A stretch of 64,000 nucleotides of DNA from Dichomitus squalens LYAD-421 SS1. Taxonomy: Eukaryota > Basidiomycota > Agaricomycetes > Polyporales > Polyporaceae. Location of the stretch: assembly GCF_000275845.1 (NCBI RefSeq), contig NW_006766906.1:306890-370889 (forward strand), read 5' to 3'. The notes beneath the pieces were generated by a model that had not been told where the DNA came from, did no database searches, and was given only the letters and a program-made list of their open reading frames with translations. This document shows positions 1 through 11,139 of this stretch, one piece after another; position 1 is the first letter of the stretch, and every line of letters begins with the position of its first letter. The position numbers were made by a program, and so were the translations under genes.

Positions 1-1280
1 ATGTTCCATTTTTAGCTAGTCATCACATATACTTGGTGGTGTGGGAACTTATTCAAAATGATAATTTCAATCCTTTGCCAATAGCGGTATTATCAGTTGG
101 AATTGAGGACTTATATAAAGAGGGGGTTATCAGTTTGAACTAAGGTACTTATCAGCCTGTGTTGCAACAATCAACAAGCTGCAGATGAACCTGTGTAGAC
201 CACAAAACCTGTGCAATTGTTGCGAGCTGCAGTCTCAGCCTGTGTGTATCTTACTTTCTAAACCTGTGTCATAGGGACAACCTGTGTAATTTACAGCCAA
301 ATCACCTACGTCTTCCATGAAATGGTACAACCTGTGCATTTTCAAAATGAATAGTGCGTAACCTGTGTTGAATTTCTGCTTTTCTAGAATACCTGTGTAT
401 CCTTGATTTTTTGTACAAAATACCTGCCATAGCTTAAGCACGTACAAAATTGGTGGTGACTGGTGACTCCTTCCAGTCACAGTGTGATGCCACGCGTTGC
501 GGACACGGACACGGCTCGGTAGACGACAGCCGCAATGTCGTCCTTCCGTTTACTTCTCCTATGCTACCTCGCTGTTGTGCCGTGATGATAGTATGGAGTG
601 GAGGGTGCGGAATGGCCATCTTAACTGGGCGCTAGCGTGCTGGTAACTCGCAGCTGACATACCATCGGATATGCGGCTGGTGGTCTGGCGGAGACATGCA
701 AACGTGGCGTTACATTCGAAGCCGGCCGATACGATCCATGCAGGCGCCTGCGATAGAGGGTCTCAGCTCGATGTTGCTGCATGTATGCAGGCGTTATGGG
801 ATCGAACTGATGATTTCTGGGAGCCTGCGCTTCTGAGCAGATGTCATAGAACCACACTATGCGCCTTCCCCTGTTCTTCCGTTCTCCGGACCTGGGTTCA
901 TTTGCTCATAATTAAAGTTTTAGTAATGTCGGCATCGACGCCGCACGAGATTGAGCAGGCAACGAGGTAGCGGCACGATACCTGCGCACATGTATGTCAC
1001 ATGTCCTGCCAGGGACATTCTTCATGCAGCTACAGCTCCCCTGCCCACTTGTGCTCGTCAGGTCAGCCTGCCACATCCAAGGACCATCCTCTTCAAAGGG
1101 TTTCTCCCGCTCCTGCTCCGAGCTCACAGCCCTCCTAGTCGCTTAAACACCTCGCTTTGACTGCCACCGCTGCTCACCTCGACGAGCACGCCCTCTACCC
1201 ACCAGTACGTGTAGTTGCTCCAACTACCCCCACACATCGCTGATTGCGATTGGTCTCCTCAGCGAATTCGAGGAGGCACT
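1..1280. other. A/T-rich left edge with no convincing gene; motif-rich segment at 60-400
   Basis: No reading frame here looks like a protein. The first 430 bases are clearly more A/T-rich than the rest of the window and carry nine copies of CCTGTG on the + strand (starting near 156, 190, 208, 239, 263, 281, 331, 362 and 392) and three TTATCAG copies between about 85 and 155. From about 450 to the HET start the sequence is unique and shows nothing I can name; it presumably includes the promoter of the HET gene. Confidence 0.5.
150..400 (+). repeat. Cluster of nine CCTGTG motifs
   Basis: CCTGTG, usually extended as AACCTGTGT, occurs nine times in about 240 bases, always on the same strand, at irregular spacing of 18-50 bases. 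The sequence between copies is not repeated, so this is not a simple tandem array. Such clusters occur in the subterminal regions of some DNA transposons and in clustered protein-binding sites. No terminal inverted repeat or target duplication can be paired with it inside the window, so its nature is open. Confidence 0.6.
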
Positions 1281-3689
1281 ATGCGCTTTCTGAATACACG
1301 CACTGGCGAGTTCGTCGAGCGAGATCCGAAGGAGACGGAGTATGCGATCTTGTCGCATGTTTGGGATAGCCAAGGCGAGCAGTCGTACATGAAGCTGAGC
1401 GAGATCCAGAAGCGGTACAATCTACAGGCGCGGTGTCTGCTGCATGGCACTAAGAGCCCGCCTCCTACTGCTGCACCGCCGGCTCCACCGGATTTCTCGC
1501 CGCTTCCCTCGTCCGTTGAGCATTCCTCAAGTGCGCCAGGAGTGCACGGGCCCTCGACTCCCTCAGTGTCGTCCACAAGCGATGGCGCTGCCCTTCCGAG
1601 TCATCACCTGTGTCCTGCGGATATTGAGAACGAACGCCAGGACGATCCCACGACAACGCACACTGAACAGCCGCGCTTGAGTCGCTGCTTGGATACCGTC
1701 TGGCAATTCGTCCTTCTGGTCCTTCTCTTCCCTGCCTACCTCCAACCACTCCCATCCCCGGATCCACAAGATTCCAGTCCTACCTTTGACGACTCCCGAA
1801 AAACATCTCACACCCCCGTAGAGCCTTCCCGCGATCCGCCGCCTCATGCAACGGAAGGAGACCGGTCTAAGACGCCCTCGTGCTGCATCTGGGGCGATCC
1901 TGAGCTCTCATCGAAGATCCGGGAGGCATGCAGGGTGGCACGCGAGGCCGGGTACGATTACCTCTGGATTGACTCGTGTTGCATCGACAAGTCGAGCAGC
2001 TCCGAGCTTTCCGAGTCGATCAATTCGATGTATCAATGGTATGGCCGTTCCGTAGAGTGCTACGCGTACCTCGTCGACGTCCCTCCTGGCGAAGACCCTC
2101 GCTCACCGGAGTCTAAATTTCGTTCGAGCCGATGGTTCAGACGCGGATGGACGCTCCAGGAGCTCATTGCACCCTCTGAAGTGAAGTTCCTCTCGAACGA
2201 TTGGAACATTATTGGGACCAAACTCACCCTCGTCGACATTGTTGATGAGACCACGACGATTCCTTGGGAGGCTCTACTCAGACTAGAGCCACTCGATGTG
2301 TTCAGCGTGGCGGAACGGCTCTCGTGGGCAGCGCGACGAGAAACAACACGAGTGGAAGACCGGGCGTACTCGCTTTTCGGAATATTTGACATTAATATGC
2401 CGACGCTCTATGGTGAGGGCGAGCGCGCCTTCCGCCGGTTGCAAGAGGAGATCCTGCGGCGTATCCCGGACCAGAGCCTTTTTGCGTGGCGAGACGTGTA
2501 CCAAGGTCCTGACATGTCTGAGCAGCCCATCGCATGTGAGGTGGAATACACGCTTGAATGCATAGAATGGTCCCCGAATGTCTTGCTTGCGTCGTCTATG
2601 AACGCCTTCGGGGCGGACAGTAGGGATATCCATATTGTTCCCCATGCTGTACTTGATCAGCTCCAGCTCTCCAGCCTGTCGACAATAGAGTACACCCCAA
2701 GTCCACAGGGTATCCGCACACAAATACCCCTCCTTCCCCTCTCTTGCTACTTTCCTCAGTCTGCTACCATCGAGTATCTGAACGAGATTCCCGGGTCCCA
2801 GTGGTACCTCGCCATCCTCGGCTGCGAGCACAAATCCCGCCCCGGCTCTCTTCTAGGTCGCGTTTGCTATATCCCACCCTCTGGGACCGGCATCGATCTG
2901 TTGTGTTCCGGATGTGTAGTAGTCTCACCCGCGCCAAGTCGCGGCGATCATCGTCTCGATCTCTTCCCCTTGTCGTTGGCAACCATCGAGCACTGTCGGA
3001 AGCACATTGCGCTCAAAATGGTCTATATCTCCTACCCGGAGCGTGCCAGCACACAGTCAGACCCTGAGGACGCTCGCTATCAGCCACACAAGACGATCAA
3101 TCTAGTGCTGCGGAGGAAGACTCGCGATGCTCTACGCGCCCAAGGGTACACGGCGGAACTCCGACGTCCATACGAGGACCACCCAAGCACTCACTGGCTC
3201 ACGCTTTCCTGCGACGACCACACGATCACCGTCGAGTACCGGCATACCCTGGAGTATCACGGTCGGGAATTGGAGGTTGAGGCCGATGCGAAGATGTCGC
3301 GAGACACTCTTGGCGAGGCGGAGGAGATCGAGGCGAATCCTAGCTCTGTGAGGTGGTCAGATTATAGTTCGTGGTTCATGTCGCTTAACACGGAGAAGAT
3401 GGCCTTTATCCTCGCAACGAAGAAGCTCACCGTGGAACTCGGCCTGGAGTGGGCAGCGCCGTCCCATTACTTCCTACGCGTCAATATCGTCACCGAGACA
3501 CTACCAGTCGAATCCAGCACGTCGCTCGAGCTCGCGCAGGGAACACAGGCCGAGGGGTCGGGAGCTGGTGGTGACGCGGGCGAGCAGGACATCGGGGCCG
3601 AGGCTGGGGCCAGCGCAGGCGGCGTCCTTCAGCCTGACGACGCGCTTCTTCCCATGCAGCACTCGGATGACACCACGGGTCCGCTGTAG
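1281..3689 (+). CDS. HET-domain protein (heterokaryon-incompatibility type), upstream copy of a tandem pair
   Basis: Single-exon protein of 802 aa. I chose the ATG giving MRFLNT because the downstream paralogue and basidiomycete HET proteins in general start this way; an in-frame ATG 22 codons upstream is unlikely. HET blocks are visible in order: LSHVW (about 24-28), the segment with WIDSCCIDK (about 229-237), RGWTLQELIAP (about 285-295) and YGEGERAFRRLQEEI (about 375-390). The HET family acts in non-self recognition and programmed cell death in fungi; the trigger of this member is unknown. Between the first two blocks lies a Ser/Pro-rich insert of roughly 190 residues with a hydrophobic stretch (VWQFVLLVLLFPAY, about 140-153). 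The region after the HET domain matches the paralogue but no domain I recognise, and the C-terminus is a low-complexity Ala/Gly/Glu tail. Confidence 0.9.
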   Translation: MRFLNTRTGEFVERDPKETEYAILSHVWDSQGEQSYMKLSEIQKRYNLQARCLLHGTKSPPPTAAPPAPPDFSPLPSSVEHSSSAPGVHGPSTPSVSSTSDGAALPSHHLCPADIENERQDDPTTTHTEQPRLSRCLDTVWQFVLLVLLFPAYLQPLPSPDPQDSSPTFDDSRKTSHTPVEPSRDPPPHATEGDRSKTPSCCIWGDPELSSKIREACRVAREAGYDYLWIDSCCIDKSSSSELSESINSMYQWYGRSVECYAYLVDVPPGEDPRSPESKFRSSRWFRRGWTLQELIAPSEVKFLSNDWNIIGTKLTLVDIVDETTTIPWEALLRLEPLDVFSVAERLSWAARRETTRVEDRAYSLFGIFDINMPTLYGEGERAFRRLQEEILRRIPDQSLFAWRDVYQGPDMSEQPIACEVEYTLECIEWSPNVLLASSMNAFGADSRDIHIVPHAVLDQLQLSSLSTIEYTPSPQGIRTQIPLLPLSCYFPQSATIEYLNEIPGSQWYLAILGCEHKSRPGSLLGRVCYIPPSGTGIDLLCSGCVVVSPAPSRGDHRLDLFPLSLATIEHCRKHIALKMVYISYPERASTQSDPEDARYQPHKTINLVLRRKTRDALRAQGYTAELRRPYEDHPSTHWLTLSCDDHTITVEYRHTLEYHGRELEVEADAKMSRDTLGEAEEIEANPSSVRWSDYSSWFMSLNTEKMAFILATKKLTVELGLEWAAPSHYFLRVNIVTETLPVESSTSLELAQGTQAEGSGAGGDAGEQDIGAEAGASAGGVLQPDDALLPMQHSDDTTGPL

Positions 3690-6189
3690 GTGCTCTGGAG
3701 AGGAGCTCGGGGCGGACATGGAGCCAGGCGAGGAGATTGATGGAGAGGGGGAGGGCTGTGTATGGGGCTGACGGACGGCTTTGCGGAGGCTTGATGAACG
3801 CGTACGACTACTTGCTTTGCGGGACGTTCAAGTTCTCTTGGGATTCATTTCTGATTCGTATGTTTCATTTCCGTCAGCTACTCTTGACTCGCAGACTGGC
3901 GTCGCTTGTATCTACCTGTGCTTGAACCATCGATGAGTACGGCATTCGATGGATACACGCTGCGTATGTTACCACCTGTTGGGTATGACGTACCATACTT
4001 CAGCAGCATCGTGGAATGCATTCTTGTTTCTGCTGTTCGGACAGTGCCGCAAAGACGATGACAGCTGCCTTGAACATTTCCGGCAGTGCGATGCGTCGCG
4101 ACCATGCTTTGTTGGGGCCATCGCCCACTGATCCTTGCCCATGTTCGAACGTACATATCCAGCCAAAGGATGAGCGCGATCTATTGACGACGCCACGCAG
4201 ATGCAACTCGGCAAATGGACACATTCATATCGAATATATTGTTAGTACGGAATAGTCTATGACATATTGTTGCACTTCATCTTCATCATCCTACGGGACA
4301 TCTGCTCGATGTGGACCTCGCGGCAGATCACAAGTCCAAGGGTAAGCCGACGTCTTCGGTTGCCCACTCGAGTCTACTGCTCCATTGCCCGGCCAATTAC
4401 GCCGCAAAAGTGCGCTCATCGGCTTCGCACGTCCTCGAGTGGGGGCCATGAAAGCCTGCACGAGGGCAAAGGAGCAAACCAGAGAAGACTCACCCAATCG
4501 GAATCTTCCCTCCATCACTTGGTGATGGACCGTGTCCCGGAGGATCTTGTGACCGGTCGTGGGGTGAGTCGCTGATGCTGCATCCAGACGGGTAAGTATA
4601 GCCAGTAGCGGCGAGCGCGACGAGAAGGCAGAAGAGGTAGGACGGTGCGTTGCAACAGAGCAGGTGGGTCGAAGAGGTGGTGTCGGCTGGACGTTTCGCG
4701 AGGTGAGCGCATCCGAGTCGAGTACATATGCGAGACAATGCGAGCATGAGCAGCGCAGGAGGAGATGCTGGGGATACAACGCACGTCCGAATTGCGTCCG
4801 AGGGCCAGGCCCACGCCGCCGCGACAGGAGATAACGTGATATGGTTCCAGTCATCATGTGACGCGTTTGCGCCGGTCTGTTCGCACTATATATTAGCTCT
4901 GCTCTCCTGCCCTACGCTAGTGGACACCGATATGCTGCCTCACTGATTCTTCCAAGACCCACTGCTTCCTGGCTTCGAGACTATCCTTGTCTTTAGCGGC
5001 TCTCACCCCCACTGCCTTCACCTACCCCGACATCACACATGCTAGTATTGCTCCGTCAGTTCTTGCACAATACACAAATTGTTCCATAACCATCATGTAT
5101 GTCGGGCCGGGGTTACGTGTGATGACGCTCACAAGAACGACGCAATACACGCAGGGTACAAGAAGTGCAATCACAGGATCAAGCACGTACGTACCTGCTG
5201 TTATGTTATGCACTGCTCACAGTTTCAAACGCCAGCGAGCGGAGCAGCGTATTATACAGGCCGTGTAGATGCTGAGTGGGCCTCCGCTTGCGGTGCGTGC
5301 GCGCAGTGTGTCGCGTGCCAGACGACATCCTTCGGAATTTGGTATGTTTCGTACTTTATTTTGTCATTATTCCCCCCCTCTGGCTCTCGCATCATGCTGT
5401 CTATGCGCTCCATATACCGTAGATGCAATGAGCAGCATACTTTCCGATCGAAACCGCGGACGGAGAAAATACGAGCAGGCAAGCGATCGAGTCCATTTGT
5501 CCGCAGCCGTTCATTGGCCCGTTGCGTTCTCGGATTGACAGGTATGTGGACAATCATGGCACTGTGCGTGCGTATCGCGCGCCGCCCTGTTCGTAACACC
5601 CGCAAGGTAACGTTGTGTGGGTGATGTGAAACTTGGGGACGAGGTCGCTCTTGTCGCTCTTGCTCCCGCAGGAAGACAAGTATATTGCGTACCATTGCGG
5701 TGCCTGTATCTCGCTGCTGACACTACTGCAGGAAGTTCGCGGAGATTATAAGCGAGATGGTGCATGCCTAGGTCGGGTACTACGCTCCTAGTATGTAGGA
5801 TTTTGAATACACTACGCCGGGCGTATCCCAATACATGTTTACATAGCTTGAATTCCTCGCGAGCGTGCGCCTGTTGTGCTCACGGTACAGCAGCGCCAAA
5901 GGCGGCGTAACACGTGGATTCTTGGCATCTGCGTGGGACCTGAAGGCCTGAGGCCTGAGCATGGACCACGAGAACCTCTGACGTCCCCTAGAGATATTCT
6001 AACACTCCTCTAATACTCGTTTAGTCTCACAGTAAACAGCAGCATTTCCCAGATTCCTCGCAGCTGCGATCACCTTGGCGGTCGTAACAAACGAGTTTTC
6101 AGCCATTGGTGTGTATATAATCACTACGCATTTCTTCGCCCAGCTGACGATCATATGCCGAGGTCTTCTCATAGGATGGCGAAAAAATC
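3690..6189. other. 2.5-kb spacer between the two HET paralogues, no supported gene
   Basis: Several open frames of 60-190 codons exist on both strands, but none shows a recognisable motif, conserved splice partners or sustained codon bias. The A/T-richer part near 5950-6180 immediately before the second HET gene is the likely promoter and 5' UTR; TGTATATAA occurs about 75 bases before its ATG. I could not detect remnants of a third HET copy. Confidence 0.4.
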
Positions 6190-8748
6190 ATGCGCTTTTT
6201 GAATACAGCCACTGGACAGTTTGTTGAGGCGGATCCCAAAGCCACACGGTATGCGATCCTGTCACACACTTGGAGTCGGAGAGGAGAGCAGACGTATCAC
6301 GAATTGACACGAATTCAAGAGCGATACTCTGGTTCTATCTCCCGTCCTTGCTCCCGCTCCTCGGCTTCGTCCCTGGCTTCGTCCCCGCCTGTGTCCTCCG
6401 CATCGTCCTCCGCATTGTCCTCAGCCGCCGCTCCCTCCTTCTCCTCCACAGCGCAACAAGACACTGTATCGCCTACCGCGAGTCTGCATCATCCGCACCC
6501 TCTATCTAGATCCTTGTCGGCATCTGCCACCTCCTTCGCTCGTCCTGAATCGATCTCGCCCCCGAGCGAGCGCACTGCACTGCTCGCTGATCGCATCATC
6601 TTGATGGAGGAGGGTATCTCGGCGAACGGCCACAATGCGACCTCTACCTCCGCGCCCCGTCGTCTGCGGGACTCCCTCAAGCGAGTCTGGCAATTCCTTC
6701 TTCTCGCCTTTGCACGCGCCCTGCACTTCTGTATTCACCTGGCGGGCCACTGGCCTGGTGCCAAGGCGTCACTCCTGACAGAGCCGGAGCCCACTTCTTT
6801 CCCGGATCCTCTTGTCGAATCCGCACGAACGCTATCCCTTCATCGATCTCAACTAGACGACCCTCCAGCCCCTCGAGGCTCCGTCTGGGATGATCCCGAC
6901 CTCTCACAGAAGGTCCGAGAGGCGTGCAGAGTAGCACGCGAGGCCGGATACAGATACCTCTGGATCGACTCATGCTGTATCGACAAAACGAGCAGCTCCG
7001 AGCTCTCCGAATCGATCAACTCGATGTATCTCTGGTATGGTATTGCGGACGAATGCTATGCCTACCTCGCCGATGTCCCTCCGGGCAAGGACCCTCACTC
7101 ACCAGGGTCCGAATTTCGTTCGAGCCGATGGTTCACGCGCGGATGGACGCTCCAGGAGCTGATCGCGCCCCCGAGAATGAAGTTCCTGTCGAACAACTGG
7201 GAGGTCATCGGGACCAAGCTCACGCTTGTCGATATCGTCGAGGAGGTCACGACTGTCCCTCGGGAAGCTCTGCTCCAATTGGAGCCACTTGAAGAGTTCA
7301 GCGTTGCCCAGCGACTCTCGTGGGCGGCGAAACGAGAAACAACGCGAGTGGAGGATCAGGCGTATTCGCTGCTCGGTATATTCGACATCAACATACCGAC
7401 GCTGTACGGTGAGGGCGAGCGCGCCTTTCGCCGGCTGCAGGAGGAGATCCTGCGACGAGTGCCTGACCAGAGTCTTTTCGCGTTCAAAGACGTCTATATG
7501 GAGATTGGTGTGGGCCACGACCTCGCACAGTGTCCGCCGTTTGGTGCTGGTGCCAGCGCTGTTTCTGGGACGTATGGCAACACCTCAGAGAGGTCTCTCT
7601 TTGCCTCGCGCCTTGATATACTAGTCAATGGTGGCGAGATCAGGGCCGTGTCTCACGGCGATGTCATCCGCCGTCTCCGGCTCCCCTATCCTCCTGCCGC
7701 TCAATACACCTCTACCCCCCACGGCATTCACACACAGCTCCCGGTTATACCATTTGCTCACACTCTCCCTCCGGGCGCGGTTTGGTACCCCACTGCGATC
7801 CCGCAATCCCAGTGGTATCTGGTTATCCTCGGGTGTGAGCACATTCAGCACCCTGGTTCTCTTCTCGGGCGTGTCTGCTACATCCCTCCCTCCGAGTCCG
7901 ATGTTGAATACCTGTACTGTGGATGTGTGCGCATCAACCCGATGGGCCCGGAGGAAATCTATTACACGTATGCCCATCTCTTCCCGCTGTCGCTGGCAAC
8001 CATCGAGCGTTGCCGAGAGCACATGACGCTCAAGACAGTCTATATCTCCCACCCGGAGCGTGCCAGCACACAGTCGGACTTCGCTCGCCGTCAGCCACAC
8101 GCGACAATCAATCTATCCCTGCAGAGGATGACTCGCGACACCCTACACACGCAAGGGTATGCGGTTGAACTCCGGAGTCCCGATGAGGACCACCCGACCC
8201 TTCACCGGCTCACGCTTTCCAGCGACGCCCAAACGATCGTTATCAAGTACGAGCACGTCCTGGAGGACGACGGATGGTGGATGATGATCAAGGCGCGTGC
8301 AACGATATCGCGGCCCACTCCTGACTCGGACAACGAGATCACGGCTGAAGCTGAGTTCACCGATTGGCGGGATTGTGCGCGGTGGCAGCCGTCTCTCGGT
8401 ACAAGGACAGCTACCTCCACCCTCGCTGCCGTGACGGTCAAGGTCATGCTCGGCCTGGACTGGGCAGCGCCCTCTCACTACTTCTTGCGCATCAATGTCG
8501 TCACCGAGATGCTGCCGATTACACCTTCTGCATCGCTTGAGACCGCGCAAGGGAGAGAGCATCGGGTTTCAGGAGCGAGTGGCCAAGCCGACAAGCAGGA
8601 CATTGGGACCAAGGCTGGAACCAGCGAAGGCGTCGTCCTCTGGACTGACGATGACGCCCTTCCTGGCATGCAGGACTCGGATACGGCTAGGGGGGTTGGA
8701 GAGGAGCGGGGAATGAGCACGGAGCGGGGCGATGAGGCTGATGGGTAG
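6190..8748 (+). CDS. HET-domain protein, downstream copy of the tandem pair
   Basis: Single-exon protein of 852 aa, clearly paralogous to the HET gene 2.5 kb upstream on the same strand. The same blocks appear: LSHTW near residue 24, WIDSCCIDK near 258, RGWTLQELIAP near 317 and YGEGERAFRRLQEEI near 407. The two proteins remain similar past the HET domain, for example in the stretches containing QSQWYLVILGCEH and YISHPERASTQSD, so the whole gene was duplicated rather than the domain alone. The Ser/Ala/Pro-rich insert between the first two blocks is poorly conserved except for a hydrophobic core, VWQFLLLAFARALHFCIHL (about 166-184), at the same relative place as in the other copy. The C-terminal tail is low complexity and variable. 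The role in allorecognition or cell death is inferred from the family; the partner is unknown. Confidence 0.9.
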   Translation: MRFLNTATGQFVEADPKATRYAILSHTWSRRGEQTYHELTRIQERYSGSISRPCSRSSASSLASSPPVSSASSSALSSAAAPSFSSTAQQDTVSPTASLHHPHPLSRSLSASATSFARPESISPPSERTALLADRIILMEEGISANGHNATSTSAPRRLRDSLKRVWQFLLLAFARALHFCIHLAGHWPGAKASLLTEPEPTSFPDPLVESARTLSLHRSQLDDPPAPRGSVWDDPDLSQKVREACRVAREAGYRYLWIDSCCIDKTSSSELSESINSMYLWYGIADECYAYLADVPPGKDPHSPGSEFRSSRWFTRGWTLQELIAPPRMKFLSNNWEVIGTKLTLVDIVEEVTTVPREALLQLEPLEEFSVAQRLSWAAKRETTRVEDQAYSLLGIFDINIPTLYGEGERAFRRLQEEILRRVPDQSLFAFKDVYMEIGVGHDLAQCPPFGAGASAVSGTYGNTSERSLFASRLDILVNGGEIRAVSHGDVIRRLRLPYPPAAQYTSTPHGIHTQLPVIPFAHTLPPGAVWYPTAIPQSQWYLVILGCEHIQHPGSLLGRVCYIPPSESDVEYLYCGCVRINPMGPEEIYYTYAHLFPLSLATIERCREHMTLKTVYISHPERASTQSDFARRQPHATINLSLQRMTRDTLHTQGYAVELRSPDEDHPTLHRLTLSSDAQTIVIKYEHVLEDDGWWMMIKARATISRPTPDSDNEITAEAEFTDWRDCARWQPSLGTRTATSTLAAVTVKVMLGLDWAAPSHYFLRINVVTEMLPITPSASLETAQGREHRVSGASGQADKQDIGTKAGTSEGVVLWTDDDALPGMQDSDTARGVGEERGMSTERGDEADG

Positions 8749-9661
8749 GAAGGGGGCGATGTAATGGGCTGACTGACGCTTTACGGAAGGCATGTATGGC
8801 CTCTTGCCTCGCAATGTGCATCATATGTCACTGCTTGTATTCGTAACATTGATGAGTACCGTGCTCTGCAGAGATGGACCGTATCATATTGCGCACCATA
8901 TGAACTATACAACTCGAGTTGCCACAGTGTCCGCATATAGTTACCGTTCGGCCACGGCGTTGGCCGGGCCACCGCATTGCACATCCGCAGGGTCCTGGTG
9001 AGCGCCTATTCTGACTCAACACCTTATGAGCTCGAAGGGTTACTGGACGAGTTGGCGGCATGTCGGCGACTCGGCGGAGACTACTCTTCGGTATTTTATC
9101 CTTCCACAAGGTTGAAGTCTTAGGATACGACATTATCCGTGAAAGGACGGTCATAAGCCATCGCTTGCCGATCAACATTCAAGATGCGTCGACAGAAGTT
9201 CGCCTCTGGCTGGAGTTTGTATGCCATCCACGCCATCACGCCTCTCTTTCCCATTTTCATAGGTGGATGCAGCACGAAGGTACTGTATCTTCTATGATGA
9301 TCCATCCTCAGACCCACGACGTCAATGTAGGCATTGCTCCCGCGAGACGCCTTGTGATAGAGCATGAAATTTTCTCACGTATGTGTCAGTCTAGAGCATA
9401 CTTGGTCGAACCGTCTCACAACATATGGCATCAATCGTCAGGAGACATGGAGTGCATTAGCAGGACCAAGCTTCCAGAGCCCTAAGCCACCTTGTGCTCA
9501 CGAAGCTCCAAGGCACGCGCTTCCACTTCTTTCTCTCATGAACATGAACCTGTCTACTGATGATCTTCCGGCCGTAGCAGATTGTTGGGCTCAAATACTG
9601 TGTATACCGCACCGTTGGGAGGCTAAATCTCCCTTCCTGACGAGACGTACAACACTAAGTC
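8749..9661. other. Spacer without a supported gene
   Basis: About 0.9 kb between the second HET gene and the membrane-protein gene. Short open frames exist on both strands but none has family motifs or plausible exon partners. It presumably holds the 3' region of one gene and the promoter of the next. Confidence 0.4.
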
Positions 9662-11139
9662 ATGGCCCTCGACGAAGCGGGAATGCACCGGGCTGGCCTC
9701 GCGTTCCTCTACAGGATTGTCCCTGTGTTGGTAGCTACTGTTCTCTATGGTATGTCCCCGTTCTTTCTTCATGTGCAAAACTTGATCTTCCTAAGGAATC
9801 TACGTCGCGATCTTGAGTGTTGCTACCCGAGGGTTATGGTGAGTATCACACCTGCATTCTGGGACTGATGAACGCAGCTAAGGTGCATACATTCGCGCAG
9901 GCATAGAGGATTAAGGAACCCGTACAATGCCTTGATCCTCGGTGTGCTCTACCTCGTATTTTGTCTGAGCAGCGCGCTTTGGGCATTAGAAGTCGCACAG
10001 CTCATCGGCCTCGTTGACCTCCTTCTATCGCCCGGTACGCTAACTACCGATGCGCTCTTCAATCGCTTCTATGACCTCATTGCACGCGAGACGAGAGTGA
10101 CCGGTATACTCTTCCAGTCTCAGGTAAGCGTCTGTTGAGGAGAGAAAAAGGAGTGGCACATCAATCGACTCTCCTAGATGGTGGCTGGTGACATCCTTGT
10201 GATCTGGCGCGCATCCGCTATATGGCATGACCAGAGAATCGTAGTGCTGTTGCCATTGTTCTGGTGGACGCTCATGATTGGTAAGTCTAGTGTGGTCATC
10301 TGTGACATCTGCTCAGTGAGCGTGCAGGCAACATGCTGGCGCATGCCTCCCGTTGCCAATCTGGTGTGTCCACTACGAATTATAGCAAGCTTTGTAAAGT
10401 CACGGACGTCGCTGCCCCTGTGTTATCAATCACGACAAACATCTCAGTCATGATCCTCGTGCTATGGAAAGGATGGTGAGTCTGCGATGATGATTGTATT
10501 TGGTGATATACTGAATCTGATGTAGGCAGCTTCGGGAGGCACTGACGAATGAATATCAAAGGCGAAGGGAAAACAAGATATTCACTCTATTCGTACTTAT
10601 GGTGGAGTCCGGAACATTGTATGCCATCATGCTGGTATGTATGTTGATGACTCAACGTGGCCAATCCTCAACGCTTCTACCTAGGTCACCGATCTCCTTG
10701 TCACTTCACTAGTTACCGGAGGAAACGAAACACTAGGTAGGATGGTCGATTGCGTCTCAGGATATTCCGCAGTGCAGCTTGTCGTACGTTTGATATTCGT
10801 CGACTTCATGCCAATAGCTTACGCAGGACGCTGCAGGGCATCTACCCCACACTACTTATCGTCGTACTAGGAGAGTCACTGTGGAACAAACCGACGGACT
10901 CATCGCAGGGACCGGTCATCAGTACAGTCCGCTTCGCATCGTCCAACAAAACACATGGAAACACAACATCCAGCACAATCAACGCCGAGCAGCGTCATGG
11001 GCGAGTGGTAGATGTTTCATTGATCTCAGACACCCACCCGCAGCCGGATGGTCTCCAAGACGGTAGTTCATCCAAAGGCGAGAAGGTGCAGGGGGCTGCC
11101 TTGGAATACGTACTCAAACCGTCTCTTGTCACCCCTTAG
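9662..11139 (+). CDS. Multipass membrane protein of a family common in Agaricomycetes, function unknown
   Basis: Eight exons: 9662-9749, 9796-9838, 9901-10123, 10178-10280, 10328-10475, 10526-10634, 10685-10783 and 10837-11139, all with GT-AG borders and consistent phase, giving 371 aa. Hydrophobic segments form about six or seven membrane helices: the N-terminal one across the first splice (VLYGIYVAILSVAT), LILGVLYLVFCLSSALWALE, LLPLFWWTLMIG, the region around TTNISVMILVLW, IFTLFVLMVESGTLYAIML, and VGIYPTLLIVVLGESLW near residue 275. The last ~80 residues are hydrophilic and probably cytosolic. The overall pattern resembles a large lineage-expanded family of uncharacterised basidiomycete membrane proteins; I cannot assign a ligand or transport role. 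The last acceptor (10836) was chosen over one 10 bases upstream because only it restores the GIYPTL reading frame. Confidence 0.8.

Noticed and set aside
1437..1890. The Ser/Pro-rich part of the first HET gene as a spliced intron
   Set aside because: It is open in frame in both paralogues, lacks good donor and acceptor pairs in matching places and keeps a conserved hydrophobic core, so I treat it as coding; RNA data could overturn this.
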